64,000 bases of DNA, taken from DAHUXN01 sp963729815. GTDB taxonomy: Bacteria > Acidobacteriota > Terriglobia > Acidiferrales > UBA7541. The translations under genes were made by a program, and so were the position numbers. The first letter of the stretch is position 1; each line of letters starts with the position of its first letter. Shown here one piece after another: positions 30,470 to 38,450 of this stretch. The notes beneath the pieces were generated by a model. That model was not told where the DNA came from. It saw only the letters and a list, made by a program, of their open reading frames with translations, and did not search any database. The stretch is taken from the NCBI GenBank assembly GCA_963729815.1, contig CAVSPU010000002.1, positions 496,001 to 560,000 of the forward strand. The letters are read 5' to 3'.

Positions 30470-30964
30470 TCATTCTTTCATGGACGGAAGCGGCGGTTCG
30501 GGCGCGTGCCCGCGCTTATAAACGAGGATCGTCCGCTTGAAATGCATCACCACCGTCCCATCTTGTTTGAACCCCGTCGTTTTCACTTCGACGATTCCCA
30601 TGTTCGGCCGCGATTTCGATTCGCGCTTGCTCAGCACTTCTGTCTGCGCGTAGATCGTGTCTCCCTCGAAGACCGGCGCGGGCATGCGAATTTCATCCCA
30701 GCCCAGGTTAACGGCATTTTGCGAGACGTCGCTCACCGAAAGTCCAGTCACAAGCGCTAGGGTGAATGTCGAATTCACGAGCGGTTTGCGAAATTCCGTT
30801 TGCGCCGAGTAGTGCGCATCGATATGAATCGGATTCGTATTCACGGTCAGCAGTGTGAACCACACGTTGTCCGCCTGCGATACCGTCCGGCCCAGCGGGT
30901 GCCGCATGACCATCCCTGCTTCGAAGTCTTCGTAACATGGGCCGGTTCGCCGTTGCTCACTCAT
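30470..30964 (-). CDS. MaoC-family hydratase, itaconyl/mesaconyl-CoA hydratase-like
   Basis: This hot-dog-fold protein has the hydratase motif region TVNTNPIHIDAHYS (41-54) and the GDTIYAQTEVL strand. The usual catalytic aspartate of the GDxNPxH motif is N42 here, while N44 and H47 are kept. Relatives I recall share this change. The start overlaps the CoA-transferase stop by 8 bases, so translation is coupled. As the last gene of a five-gene operon it would hydrate an unsaturated acyl-CoA made by the upstream CoA-transferase or dehydrogenase. Itaconyl-CoA or mesaconyl-CoA are the best guesses by analogy with ict-ich-ccl clusters. Confidence 0.82.
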   Translation of the reverse strand: MSEQRRTGPCYEDFEAGMVMRHPLGRTVSQADNVWFTLLTVNTNPIHIDAHYSAQTEFRKPLVNSTFTLALVTGLSVSDVSQNAVNLGWDEIRMPAPVFEGDTIYAQTEVLSKRESKSRPNMGIVEVKTTGFKQDGTVVMHFKRTILVYKRGHAPEPPLPSMKE

Positions 30965-32156
30965 CCTGTTTCTCCTCGTCTGAATGCAGCGTCAATTTTT
31001 CAAGACCGATTTCCGCCAGAATCTCCTGCGTATGCTCGCCGAGCTCAGGCACGGCGCCGATGTGCGGCCGCGCATGCGCCAAATTATGCGGCGGCACCAG
31101 AGCCGGAATCGGTCCCGCTGGAGAATCGACCATCGTCCAACGATTTCTGGCGGCAAGCTGTGCGTGGCGCATCACGGCGGGCATGTCGTTCACCGCGGCA
31201 TTGGCGATTCCGGCGCGGTCCAGCCGCGCGAGGACGTCCGTTTTCGTCAGTTTGCCGAAAGTATTTTCAATCAGGGTTTCAAGCTCGCCGCGATTGCGCA
31301 ACCGATCTTCATTCGCCGCAAAACGAGCGTCAACGGCAAGCGCCGGGTGCCCGAGTACGTCTGTGCAGAAGCGGCGCCACTCGCGATCATTTTGGATCGC
31401 CAAGTGCACAGCGCCATCCGCGCACTCATATCCGCCGTAGGGGACGATCATGTTGTGGCGCACGCCTTCGCGCGACGGAATGCGTCCCGTGCCGTACCAC
31501 GCGTACAAAGCGGGCGTCGTCCATTCCGTCAGGCATTCGAACATCGAGATATCGATTCGCTCGCCGCGGCGATTGCGCTCGCGCCCCAGTAATGCAGCCA
31601 GGATGGAAGAGTAGGCGTAAAAGCCGGAAGCAATGTCGGCGATCGAGATTCCCACTTTCGCCGGCGCCTCCGCGCTGCCCGTCAAACTGATCACGCCGGA
31701 CTCCGCTTGCACGAGCAAATCGTAAGCCTTCTTGTCACGGTACGGTCCATCTGGACCATAACCGGAAATTCCGCACCAGATCAGGCGCGGGCTTCGCTGC
31801 GAGATCTCGTCATAGCCGAAACCGTAGCGCTCGACCGCGCCGGGAATCAGATTGTGCAGAAAGACATCAGCCCGCTCGATCAGTTTGGAAAGAATGGCGC
31901 GGCCGCGCGCTTGTTTCAGGTCGAGCGTGATGCTGCGTTTGCCGCGATTTAGCCAGGCGAAATAGGCGGAGAGCCCATTCAGCGCGCCGTCGTAATCACG
32001 CGCGAAATCGCCGCCATCCGGCCGCTCGACTTTGATGACGTCAGCGCCCATGTCCGCCAGTTGCCGCGAGCAGAACGGCGCTGAGACGGCCTGCTCGAGC
32101 GCGACAACGCGAACGCCGCTCAACGGAAGTGGATTTTGTGGCTCGAAGGCATTCAT
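30957..32156 (-). CDS. CaiB/BaiF family III CoA-transferase
   Basis: Family III enzymes move CoA between carboxylic acids through an aspartyl-CoA thioester. The sequence has the expected opening LSGVRVVALEQAVSAPFCSR, the CoA-binding ADVIKVERPDGGDFAR, LNRGKRSITLDLK, and the catalytic aspartate D146 in KKAYDLLVQAESG. The length (399) is normal. It lies 33 bases behind the acyl-CoA dehydrogenase and overlaps the MaoC gene. The likely substrates are dicarboxylates such as itaconate, mesaconate or citramalate with succinyl-CoA as donor. A formyl-CoA:oxalate transferase cannot be ruled out, given the oxalate decarboxylase 5 kb away. Confidence 0.88.
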   Translation of the reverse strand: MNAFEPQNPLPLSGVRVVALEQAVSAPFCSRQLADMGADVIKVERPDGGDFARDYDGALNGLSAYFAWLNRGKRSITLDLKQARGRAILSKLIERADVFLHNLIPGAVERYGFGYDEISQRSPRLIWCGISGYGPDGPYRDKKAYDLLVQAESGVISLTGSAEAPAKVGISIADIASGFYAYSSILAALLGRERNRRGERIDISMFECLTEWTTPALYAWYGTGRIPSREGVRHNMIVPYGGYECADGAVHLAIQNDREWRRFCTDVLGHPALAVDARFAANEDRLRNRGELETLIENTFGKLTKTDVLARLDRAGIANAAVNDMPAVMRHAQLAARNRWTMVDSPAGPIPALVPPHNLAHARPHIGAVPELGEHTQEILAEIGLEKLTLHSDEEKQDE

Positions 32157-32189
32157 CGTTCGATGTGGCTTTCCATTGCGGCCATTCGT

Positions 32190-33359
32190 TCAGAACGAGC
32201 GCGGCATCTCGAGCACATGTTCGGCGAGATACGACAGAATCATGTTCGTCGAGATCGGCGCCACTTGGTAAAGCCGCGTTTCGCGGAATTTCCGCTCGAT
32301 GTCGTACTCCGCGGCGAAGCCAAAACCGCCGTGCGTTTGCAAGCATACGTTGGCCGCTTCCCACGACGCGTCTGCCGCGAGCAATTTTGCGACGTTCGCC
32401 GCCGCGCCGCACGGCTGATTTTTGTCGAATTGGCCGGCGGCTTCGTAACGCATCAAATCCGCGGCCAGCACGTTTGCGTATGCCCGCGCGATGGGGAATT
32501 GCACTCCCTGGTTTTGTGCGATGGGCCGGTTGAAAACGACGCGTCCGGTTGCGTATTTTCGCGCCTTGTCGATGAACCAATATCCATCGCCGATGCATTC
32601 GGCGGCGATGAGAATGCGTTCGGCGTTCATGCCATCGAGAATATATCGCAGGCCCTTTCCTTCTTCGCCGATCAAATTCCCAGCGGGAATTTCGAAATTG
32701 TCGAAGAAAACTTCGTTCGTTTCGTGATTGACCATGTTGCGGATGGGCCGCACGGTCATACCGCCGCTGACCTTCGAGCGCAGATCGACCAGAAAAACGG
32801 ACAAGCCTTCCGTCTTTTTGCGCACGTCGATGAGTGGCGTGGTGCGCGCGAGCAGCAGCATCAGGTCGGTGTGTTGCATGCGCGAAATCCAGACTTTCTG
32901 GCCGTTCACGATGTAACGATCACCTTTTTTCTCCGCGAATGTTTTCGTGCTCGTTGTGTCTGTGCCGGTCGAGGGCTCCGTGACTGCGAAAGACTGCATA
33001 CGCAATTCACCCGAGGCGATTTTCGGCAGGTACGCGCGTTTCTGTTCTGCCGAGCCATGCCGCAGCAGCGTGCCCATGATGTACATTTGCGCGTGGCATG
33101 CGCCGGAATTGGCTCCGGAACGATTGATCTCTTCGAGAATCACCGAAGCTTCCGCGAGTCCCAGGCCGGAGCCGCCGTATTCTTCCGGGATCAGCGCCGC
33201 AAGCCAGCCAGCCTCGGTGAGCGCTTTGATGAATTCCTCGGGATAGCCGGACTTTTCTTCGAGTTCCTGCCAGTACTTGCTCGCGAATTGGCCGCACAAA
33301 TCGCGAACGGAGCGTCGAAGCTCGGCATGGTCGTTGAAGCGTGGATTGATTTCGCTCAT
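32190..33359 (-). CDS. Acyl-CoA dehydrogenase with non-standard C-terminal catalytic region
   Basis: The FAD-dependent dehydrogenase fold is evident: NPRFNDHAELRRSVRDLC, then EEYGGSGLGLAEASVIL, then SFAVTEPSTGTDTTS, VWISRMQHTD and a terminal THGGFGFAAEYDIERKFRE. I choose ATG 33359, since the longer frame to 33392 only adds eleven residues without a better ribosome-binding site. In most short- and medium-chain enzymes the catalytic glutamate lies in a YEGT-type motif after this point, but here the sequence is RLYQVAPISTNM. The base may be elsewhere, as in isovaleryl- and long-chain enzymes, or the activity differs. It sits between the lyase-like gene and the CoA-transferase in one operon. Confidence 0.88.
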   Translation of the reverse strand: MSEINPRFNDHAELRRSVRDLCGQFASKYWQELEEKSGYPEEFIKALTEAGWLAALIPEEYGGSGLGLAEASVILEEINRSGANSGACHAQMYIMGTLLRHGSAEQKRAYLPKIASGELRMQSFAVTEPSTGTDTTSTKTFAEKKGDRYIVNGQKVWISRMQHTDLMLLLARTTPLIDVRKKTEGLSVFLVDLRSKVSGGMTVRPIRNMVNHETNEVFFDNFEIPAGNLIGEEGKGLRYILDGMNAERILIAAECIGDGYWFIDKARKYATGRVVFNRPIAQNQGVQFPIARAYANVLAADLMRYEAAGQFDKNQPCGAAANVAKLLAADASWEAANVCLQTHGGFGFAAEYDIERKFRETRLYQVAPISTNMILSYLAEHVLEMPRSF

Positions 33360-33488
33360 ATAGCTTTTGTCGCGCGCAAACTTAAGACGCAATCATGAGA
33401 CGATTCGTGCCGTGTACTCTACGGCAGCGAACGACTCTACACCCACGAAAGTTGTTCCGTCGATACCGAACCGCTCTAGCAGGGCGGA

Positions 33489-34934
33489 TTATTTTCCGCG
33501 GCCAGCGAGAATTTTCAAGAACGATCCCGCGTGCAGGCCGGCGGAAGTGAGTCCGGTTAACTGCTCGGCCTCTCCGTCGGAAATCGCGCCACAATTGATG
33601 GCGCGCAGAAAATAATTCAACAGCCCCTGGCCCGTGGCGGCATCGTCAAAGATGGCGCCAAGGCGAGTCGCCTGCATCGCTTTGGCGATGAAATTCTTCA
33701 GCCGTTCGGATGCGGCGTCGAGGTCTTGGAGGAAAAACGCGTAGACGGCCGCGTAACGCACGGGAAGCTGAAGCGGATGCAAATCCCAACTCTGATAAAA
33801 ACCAGCCGCGAGGGAATGCTGAATGTTGGCATAGTGAAGTTTCCATGCGTCGCAAACGGCCTGTCGATTCTCGTCTTTCTGTTGGGCCGTGAGCGGAGTC
33901 CCATCATTTGGAATACGATGCGGGGCGATGGGCATGAGCATCGTGGGGCCATCGGCGAGGCGAACTCCGGTGCCGGCCAGCGCCGCCTGCATCGCGTTGC
34001 GGGCAAAATCGCAGGCCGGGTGCGCGAGGTTCTGGTGCGCCGCGATGATACCCAAGCTCGCGGTGTAATCGTAGGGGCCAAAATGCACGGCGGCGCAACG
34101 GCCGCGCGCGGCGGAGACGAGTTGGAGCAGATTGTTTTCACCGCGGTCATTGAAAATCGCCTGAGTGGTCTCGATCATCAACTCGATGAGCACACTGCCG
34201 ACCGGAAGCTCAAGCTTCACTTCGAGCATTTCGAGGACATCGGCAAGAGTGGCAACTTCTTCGGGCAATGCGATTTTCGGCAGCGTGACGGAAAGATTCG
34301 ATGGGAGCGCGCCGCCGGTTTTCTCGATCAAGGCAGTGAGGAAAATGTCGAGCGTGCGGATGGCGCGCTCGCGGCTCTCTTCGTTTACGGGCTTGATGCG
34401 AATGCCGATGAACGGTGGCAAGCCGGATTGGTTTTTCGCTGCGGCGATTTGTTCGGCGGCGGCGCGGGCATGGCCGTCTTCTTCGTCGTCGGCGCGATGA
34501 CCATATCCGTCCTCGAAATCGATGCCGTAGTCTTCCACGGGCTCGCGCTGGAGTTTTTCGCGAACGCGCGCATAGATGGCGGAAGCAAGCCACGCCGCGC
34601 GATTTTCCGTGCGCAGAGATTCAGGCGCGGCTTCGAATTGCGCGCGTAGTTCGGCGACATGCGAAGCGGAACCAGGCAATACCTCGGCACCCGTCAGCCC
34701 GACCGCCTGTGCAAACGCGACAAAATCCGGAGCGAAGTCGTCGAGCGCGCGTAGGGCCAATTCACCCATCCGGCGAGAGACATCGGCTCTGAACAAGTGC
34801 GCGCCGCCATAGACAACGTGGACAGGTTGGCGGCGGCCCGATCCGCCAGGGTAGCGTTTGGCGAGCGCGGACTGGGCTTGCGCGAGGCGCTGCGTGACAT
34901 CCTTGAGCGATTCGGGGGAGAGCGACCGTTTCAT
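33489..34934 (-). CDS. Long CitE/HpcH-like lyase of DUF6986 type
   Basis: The 481-residue protein carries the CitE/HpcH barrel signature in an expanded form: DFEDGYG (139-145, like the LEDAV motif of citrate lyase beta), arginine in IGIRIKP (176-182), metal ligands E255 (LMIETTQ) and D289 (FGPYDYTASLG). Standard citramalyl- or malyl-CoA lyases have about 275-345 residues, so about 140 are extra, mostly at both ends. I associate this architecture with the DUF6986 proteins, sometimes mislabelled phosphoenolpyruvate kinase, for which I know no proven reaction. The operon context (CoA-transferase, hydratase, acyl-CoA dehydrogenase) argues for cleavage of a 3-hydroxyacyl-CoA or related aldol. Confidence 0.82.
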   Translation of the reverse strand: MKRSLSPESLKDVTQRLAQAQSALAKRYPGGSGRRQPVHVVYGGAHLFRADVSRRMGELALRALDDFAPDFVAFAQAVGLTGAEVLPGSASHVAELRAQFEAAPESLRTENRAAWLASAIYARVREKLQREPVEDYGIDFEDGYGHRADDEEDGHARAAAEQIAAAKNQSGLPPFIGIRIKPVNEESRERAIRTLDIFLTALIEKTGGALPSNLSVTLPKIALPEEVATLADVLEMLEVKLELPVGSVLIELMIETTQAIFNDRGENNLLQLVSAARGRCAAVHFGPYDYTASLGIIAAHQNLAHPACDFARNAMQAALAGTGVRLADGPTMLMPIAPHRIPNDGTPLTAQQKDENRQAVCDAWKLHYANIQHSLAAGFYQSWDLHPLQLPVRYAAVYAFFLQDLDAASERLKNFIAKAMQATRLGAIFDDAATGQGLLNYFLRAINCGAISDGEAEQLTGLTSAGLHAGSFLKILAGRGK

Positions 34935-34952
34935 ATGTCACCTCTGCTGGCT

Positions 34953-35312
34953 TTATTTTTCGTCCCGGTGCACGGTGCTGGGAGAAAACGCGGGCATGCA
35001 GACGGCAATGTACTCCGCGCCGTACGGTGTGGAATACTGCACCCATTCGCCGCGATGAGCGATGACGGCCTGTCCCGCATTCACGTCGATCCTCCCGTCT
35101 TTATGCGTGACGCGCAGCGTGCCTTTGAGGACGAGGGTGTACTCGTCAAACTCCGGCGTCTGGCCCGGCTCGACCCAGCCTTGGGGGCTTCGCATGTGCG
35201 CCACGCTAACCGTCTCCGTTCGCGAATTCACACGGCCGACAAATTCGTCGATGATTTTCGGCTTGTTGCCCGCCGCTTCAATGCGAGTTGGCTGCGAGAG
35301 CAGTATCGGCAT
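34953..35312 (-). CDS. Small cupin protein, first gene of the CoA operon
   Basis: I place the start at ATG 35312, preceded by GAAGGAAAGGGG; the frame is open to 35546 but that extension is not protein-like. The 119-residue product is a single cupin barrel with TPEFDEYTLVLKGTLRVTHKDG, GQAVIAHRGEWVQYSTP and a terminal AFSPSTVHRDE. Some metal-binding positions seen in ordinary cupins (HxH) are not evident; a glutamate in EFDEYT is kept. It ends 18 bases before the lyase gene and is probably its operon leader. It may be an isomerase, an aldehyde-handling enzyme or a sensor; nothing in the sequence decides. Confidence 0.75.
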   Translation of the reverse strand: MPILLSQPTRIEAAGNKPKIIDEFVGRVNSRTETVSVAHMRSPQGWVEPGQTPEFDEYTLVLKGTLRVTHKDGRIDVNAGQAVIAHRGEWVQYSTPYGAEYIAVCMPAFSPSTVHRDEK

Positions 35313-35456
35313 GATGGCCCCTTTCCTTCGACGTGACGTCCGTCGCAGAAACAGTTTAGTGCAGTCGCCGCCCAGAGCGAATCTCTTGTTATTAACGGCA
35401 GGCGCGCATATTATCCCGGCATCCGTGCACCCAAATCCTATTGGGAGGAATCGCCG

Positions 35457-36758
35457 ATGGATCGCAGAAGCTTCCTGCAAGGCGCGCTCGCAATCACGGG
35501 CGCCGCAAGCCTGCCCACTCTGAGCCGTGCCGTTCTGGCTGAGCAATTAAACTTCGACGCGCCGGCGATGCCGGGACGCAGTGCATTCGACCAAAGTGAA
35601 GACGATTACTGGAAGCAGATCCGGCGGCAGTTCATCATTCCCGACGATGAAGTCTATTTGAACAATGGAACAGTCGGTTCGTGCCCGCTGCCGGTGCTGA
35701 AGGCGGTTTTCGACAGCTATCACGAGACCAACGCGATGAACCAGAGCGATCCCGAGGATTACCCAATCTGGGGATACGGGCCGTGGAATGAATACCGCGA
35801 CCCTCTGGCGCAGTTCATCGGAGTTACTCGCGACGAGCTCGCATTCGTGCGCAACGCGACCGAAGCGAACAATTTCATGGCCAACGGCCTGGATATGAAG
35901 CCGGGCGATGAAGTGCTAATGAGCGATCAGGAGCATCCGAGCGGCCAGGAGCCATGGAAGCTGCGCGCGAAGCGCTACGGCATTGTCGTGAAGGAGTACG
36001 AGATACCGAAGCCGCTGACAAACACCGCCGATCTGCTCAATCGCATCAACGACGCCATCACCCCGCGCACGCGCGTCCTCTTTACGAGCCAGATCACGAC
36101 GACCACGGGCGTGATTCAACCCGTGAAGGAAATCTGCGCGCTGGCGAAAACCAAGGGGCTTGTTTCGATGGTTGACGGCGCGCAGGTGACAGGAATGATG
36201 CAGCTCAACGTGAAAGAGATCGGCTGCGATATGTACGGTTCGAGCCCGCATAAATGGCTGATGGCGCCGAAGGGCACCGGTTTCCTTTACGTGCGCGATG
36301 AAATGATCGATCGCATGTGGAGCACCGTGACGACCGCGGGCTGGGACGACCCGAAACTTCGCGCGGAGCGCTTCCAGCGGCTTGGGTCGTCGAACGTGGC
36401 GTCGCTCGCGGGGCTGAGGGCGTCGGTGGAGTTCGCAAATCAGATTGGAATGGCACGAATCGAGAAGCGCAATCGCGACCTGAATGATTATATCTGGTCG
36501 CAGATGCAACAGCGCGGCGCGGAAAATATCACGGGTCTCGATCCGCAGTATCGCTGTGCGATCGTGTCCGTGAACGTTCCTCCGATTCACATCTCGGACA
36601 TCGAGAAAACCTTGTGGGAGCAGAGCAAAATTCGTATTCGCGGCGGCGCGCCGAACAAAATCCGGCTGTCGACGCCGTATTATTTGCAAAAAGCCGACAT
36701 CGACAGGTTTCTCGAAAAGTTCGACGAATTCAAGAAGAACTACAAACCAGCGGCGTGA
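35457..36758 (+). CDS. Tat-exported class V PLP-dependent enzyme (isopenicillin N epimerase/cysteine desulfurase-like)
   Basis: The N-terminus is a twin-arginine signal, DRRSFLQGALAITGAASLP, followed by a complete class V aminotransferase fold. PLP contacts are D240 and Q243 (MVDGAQVTG) and the Schiff-base lysine K266 in SSPHKWLMAPKGTGF. A GGGAP-like C-terminal motif appears as RGGAPNKIRLSTPYY. This resembles CefD-type epimerases rather than sulfur-transferring IscS, since the mobile cysteine loop is not apparent. Export of a PLP enzyme by Tat is unusual but reported in this phylum's genomes. It converges with the oxalate decarboxylase gene and shares a hairpin with it. The substrate is unknown. 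Confidence 0.88.
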   Translation: MDRRSFLQGALAITGAASLPTLSRAVLAEQLNFDAPAMPGRSAFDQSEDDYWKQIRRQFIIPDDEVYLNNGTVGSCPLPVLKAVFDSYHETNAMNQSDPEDYPIWGYGPWNEYRDPLAQFIGVTRDELAFVRNATEANNFMANGLDMKPGDEVLMSDQEHPSGQEPWKLRAKRYGIVVKEYEIPKPLTNTADLLNRINDAITPRTRVLFTSQITTTTGVIQPVKEICALAKTKGLVSMVDGAQVTGMMQLNVKEIGCDMYGSSPHKWLMAPKGTGFLYVRDEMIDRMWSTVTTAGWDDPKLRAERFQRLGSSNVASLAGLRASVEFANQIGMARIEKRNRDLNDYIWSQMQQRGAENITGLDPQYRCAIVSVNVPPIHISDIEKTLWEQSKIRIRGGAPNKIRLSTPYYLQKADIDRFLEKFDEFKKNYKPAA

Positions 36759-36791
36759 TCAGCGTCGCAAAAGCCACCTCGAATTATGACG

Positions 36792-36818
36792 CAAGCCTGT
36801 CTGTGCCGGACAGGCTTG
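36792..36818. terminator. Bidirectional terminator-like hairpin between convergent genes
   Basis: CAAGCCTGTC (36792-36801) and GACAGGCTTG (36809-36818) form a perfect 10-bp stem with a 7-base loop. It lies 33 bases from each of the two convergent stop codons, so one structure can end both transcripts. There is no U-run on either side, so termination would be weak or factor-assisted. Confidence 0.6.
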
Positions 36819-36850
36819 TGCCGTCAGACCTGAAGTTTCTGCTCGTTTTC

Positions 36851-38122
36851 CTACAGTGGCATCACCACGACTTCGTCCTTTGGAATTGCGTCGAGCGTCG
36901 CCCTATCGAAACCGAGGTGCTCGGCGACGAGCTGAGGCGGCGTATGCGATAGCCAATTGGACAAGGAAATGTCCGCGTAGTGATCGCTCCTGAACATTTC
37001 GAGGAAAGACAGATCGCCGTCGCCGGTGTTTTCGATGTAGTGCGGAAATGTTTTCTGAATGTACCCGACGTCGCCTCTCTGAAAATCCATGGTGCGAGCG
37101 CGGGCGCCCGCCGCGAAGACCGTCATTCGCGCGCTGCCCTTGATGTAGTACTGCCACTCATCGGCATTGGGATGCCAGTGCAGTTCGCGAATGCCGCCCG
37201 GATGCACGGTCACGAGCGCGGCTGCTATGGTCGTGGAGGCAGGGAAGTTCTTCGAGTCCACGATGCGGACTTCGCCTCCGCGCGTGCGTTTGTTCGGCTC
37301 CATTCGCGTGAGGCGGAAATCGAAAGGCTTCGAGCGACCCATACGCCCGGTCGCGGCGCGCTGGTCGGCCTCGAGCGGACCCGGAACTTCGCCCTGAAAA
37401 ATGTAGCGTTCGTAGCTGGGAATTTTTGAGAACGCCGCCGGAGGCACGCCGAAGCTTTTCACCAGCGCGCTGGGCGGGGTGTGCGCCAGCAAGTCGGTGA
37501 GCGATGTGGTTTCGTATTCGGAGAACGCGCCGTCGTCGAAAACGAGCAGAAATTCGCAGCCGTCGGGCGCCAGCCCCTGGATGGAATGCGGAATGCCGGA
37601 AGGGAAATTCCATATGTCACCCTCGCGCACATCATCGACAAATGACTGGCCGCCGGTATCGATGGCGGTGATGCGCGCGCTGCCGTACAACATGAAAGCC
37701 CACTCGGCGGCCTGGTGCCAGTGAAGTTCGCGAATACCGCCGGCGGTCAGCCGCATGTTTACGCCGGCGATGGATTTCGAGATGGGCAGATCTTCGACGG
37801 TCACCTGCCGCGCCCAGCCGCCTTCCTGCGTGCGCTTGTGAGAGAACGAAAAAGGATACTTGAAGGGAGGAACGTTGCCGTGATCGGTGGGCGGCGGCGT
37901 GACGGAATCGGGATTTTGCTGGCTGAGGGCTGCGTTCGCTGGGCCGATGGGATTGGTGCCGCTCTTGTCGTGCTCGGCTTTGATGACGTCCTCTTTCGAA
38001 CGCTGAGGCGCAGCTTTTGCCGCAAGCGAATCCAGCGCAAGGCCAGCGGCAGTTGCAGGCAGCGCACCAAGAAGACTACGGCGAGAAAGTTTGTGCTCCG
38101 AATCTGCGGGGTCCTTAGTCAT
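36851..38122 (-). CDS. Tat-exported bicupin oxalate decarboxylase
   Basis: The enzyme would convert oxalate to formate and CO2 with Mn. A twin-arginine signal, HKLSRRSLLGALPATAAG, is present when starting at ATG 38122 (AAGGAC upstream); the longer frame to 38158 is less likely. Both cupin domains retain the Mn site, GGIRELHWHQAAEWAF in the first and GGIRELHWHPNADEWQYY in the second, with later histidines in GIPHSIQG and FPHYIENT. The lid segment that sets decarboxylase versus oxidase activity in Bacillus OxdC (SENS) appears as SEYE, keeping the glutamate. The following TSLTDLLAHTPP also matches the family. The exported location suggests attack on environmental oxalate. Confidence 0.9.
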   Translation of the reverse strand: MTKDPADSEHKLSRRSLLGALPATAAGLALDSLAAKAAPQRSKEDVIKAEHDKSGTNPIGPANAALSQQNPDSVTPPPTDHGNVPPFKYPFSFSHKRTQEGGWARQVTVEDLPISKSIAGVNMRLTAGGIRELHWHQAAEWAFMLYGSARITAIDTGGQSFVDDVREGDIWNFPSGIPHSIQGLAPDGCEFLLVFDDGAFSEYETTSLTDLLAHTPPSALVKSFGVPPAAFSKIPSYERYIFQGEVPGPLEADQRAATGRMGRSKPFDFRLTRMEPNKRTRGGEVRIVDSKNFPASTTIAAALVTVHPGGIRELHWHPNADEWQYYIKGSARMTVFAAGARARTMDFQRGDVGYIQKTFPHYIENTGDGDLSFLEMFRSDHYADISLSNWLSHTPPQLVAEHLGFDRATLDAIPKDEVVVMPL

Positions 38123-38450
38123 GCTTTGGTCCTTTCCACATTTAGATAAAGGCGGCACTACTTCATTCCGTGCTGGAGTTTAGATTATTTCCTCACTTTG
38201 TGCGCGGAGATATTCCGAGAGATGTCTGAGCGGGATTTGAACTAGTAAGATTCCAGCACAAGCGAGTATTCTAGTCGAACGACCCGTCGTAGGCGAAACC
38301 GGCCAATGGGTAAAAGCGTCTAATTCTCGAATGTGCATTGAGGCCTAAGTTCAAGGGCCCGCTACCTCGGTTGTAGCCCACAACTGACGCGCGGTATTCC
38401 ACACGGAATGAGGAATGGCCTTGCAGGCCATATCCGGTAGGAGTTCAGCG

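Noticed and set aside
32136..33398. 420-codon plus-strand frame opposite the acyl-CoA dehydrogenase
   Set aside because: It is a shadow of a clear family member on the other strand; its translation is His/Arg/Phe-rich with no domain.
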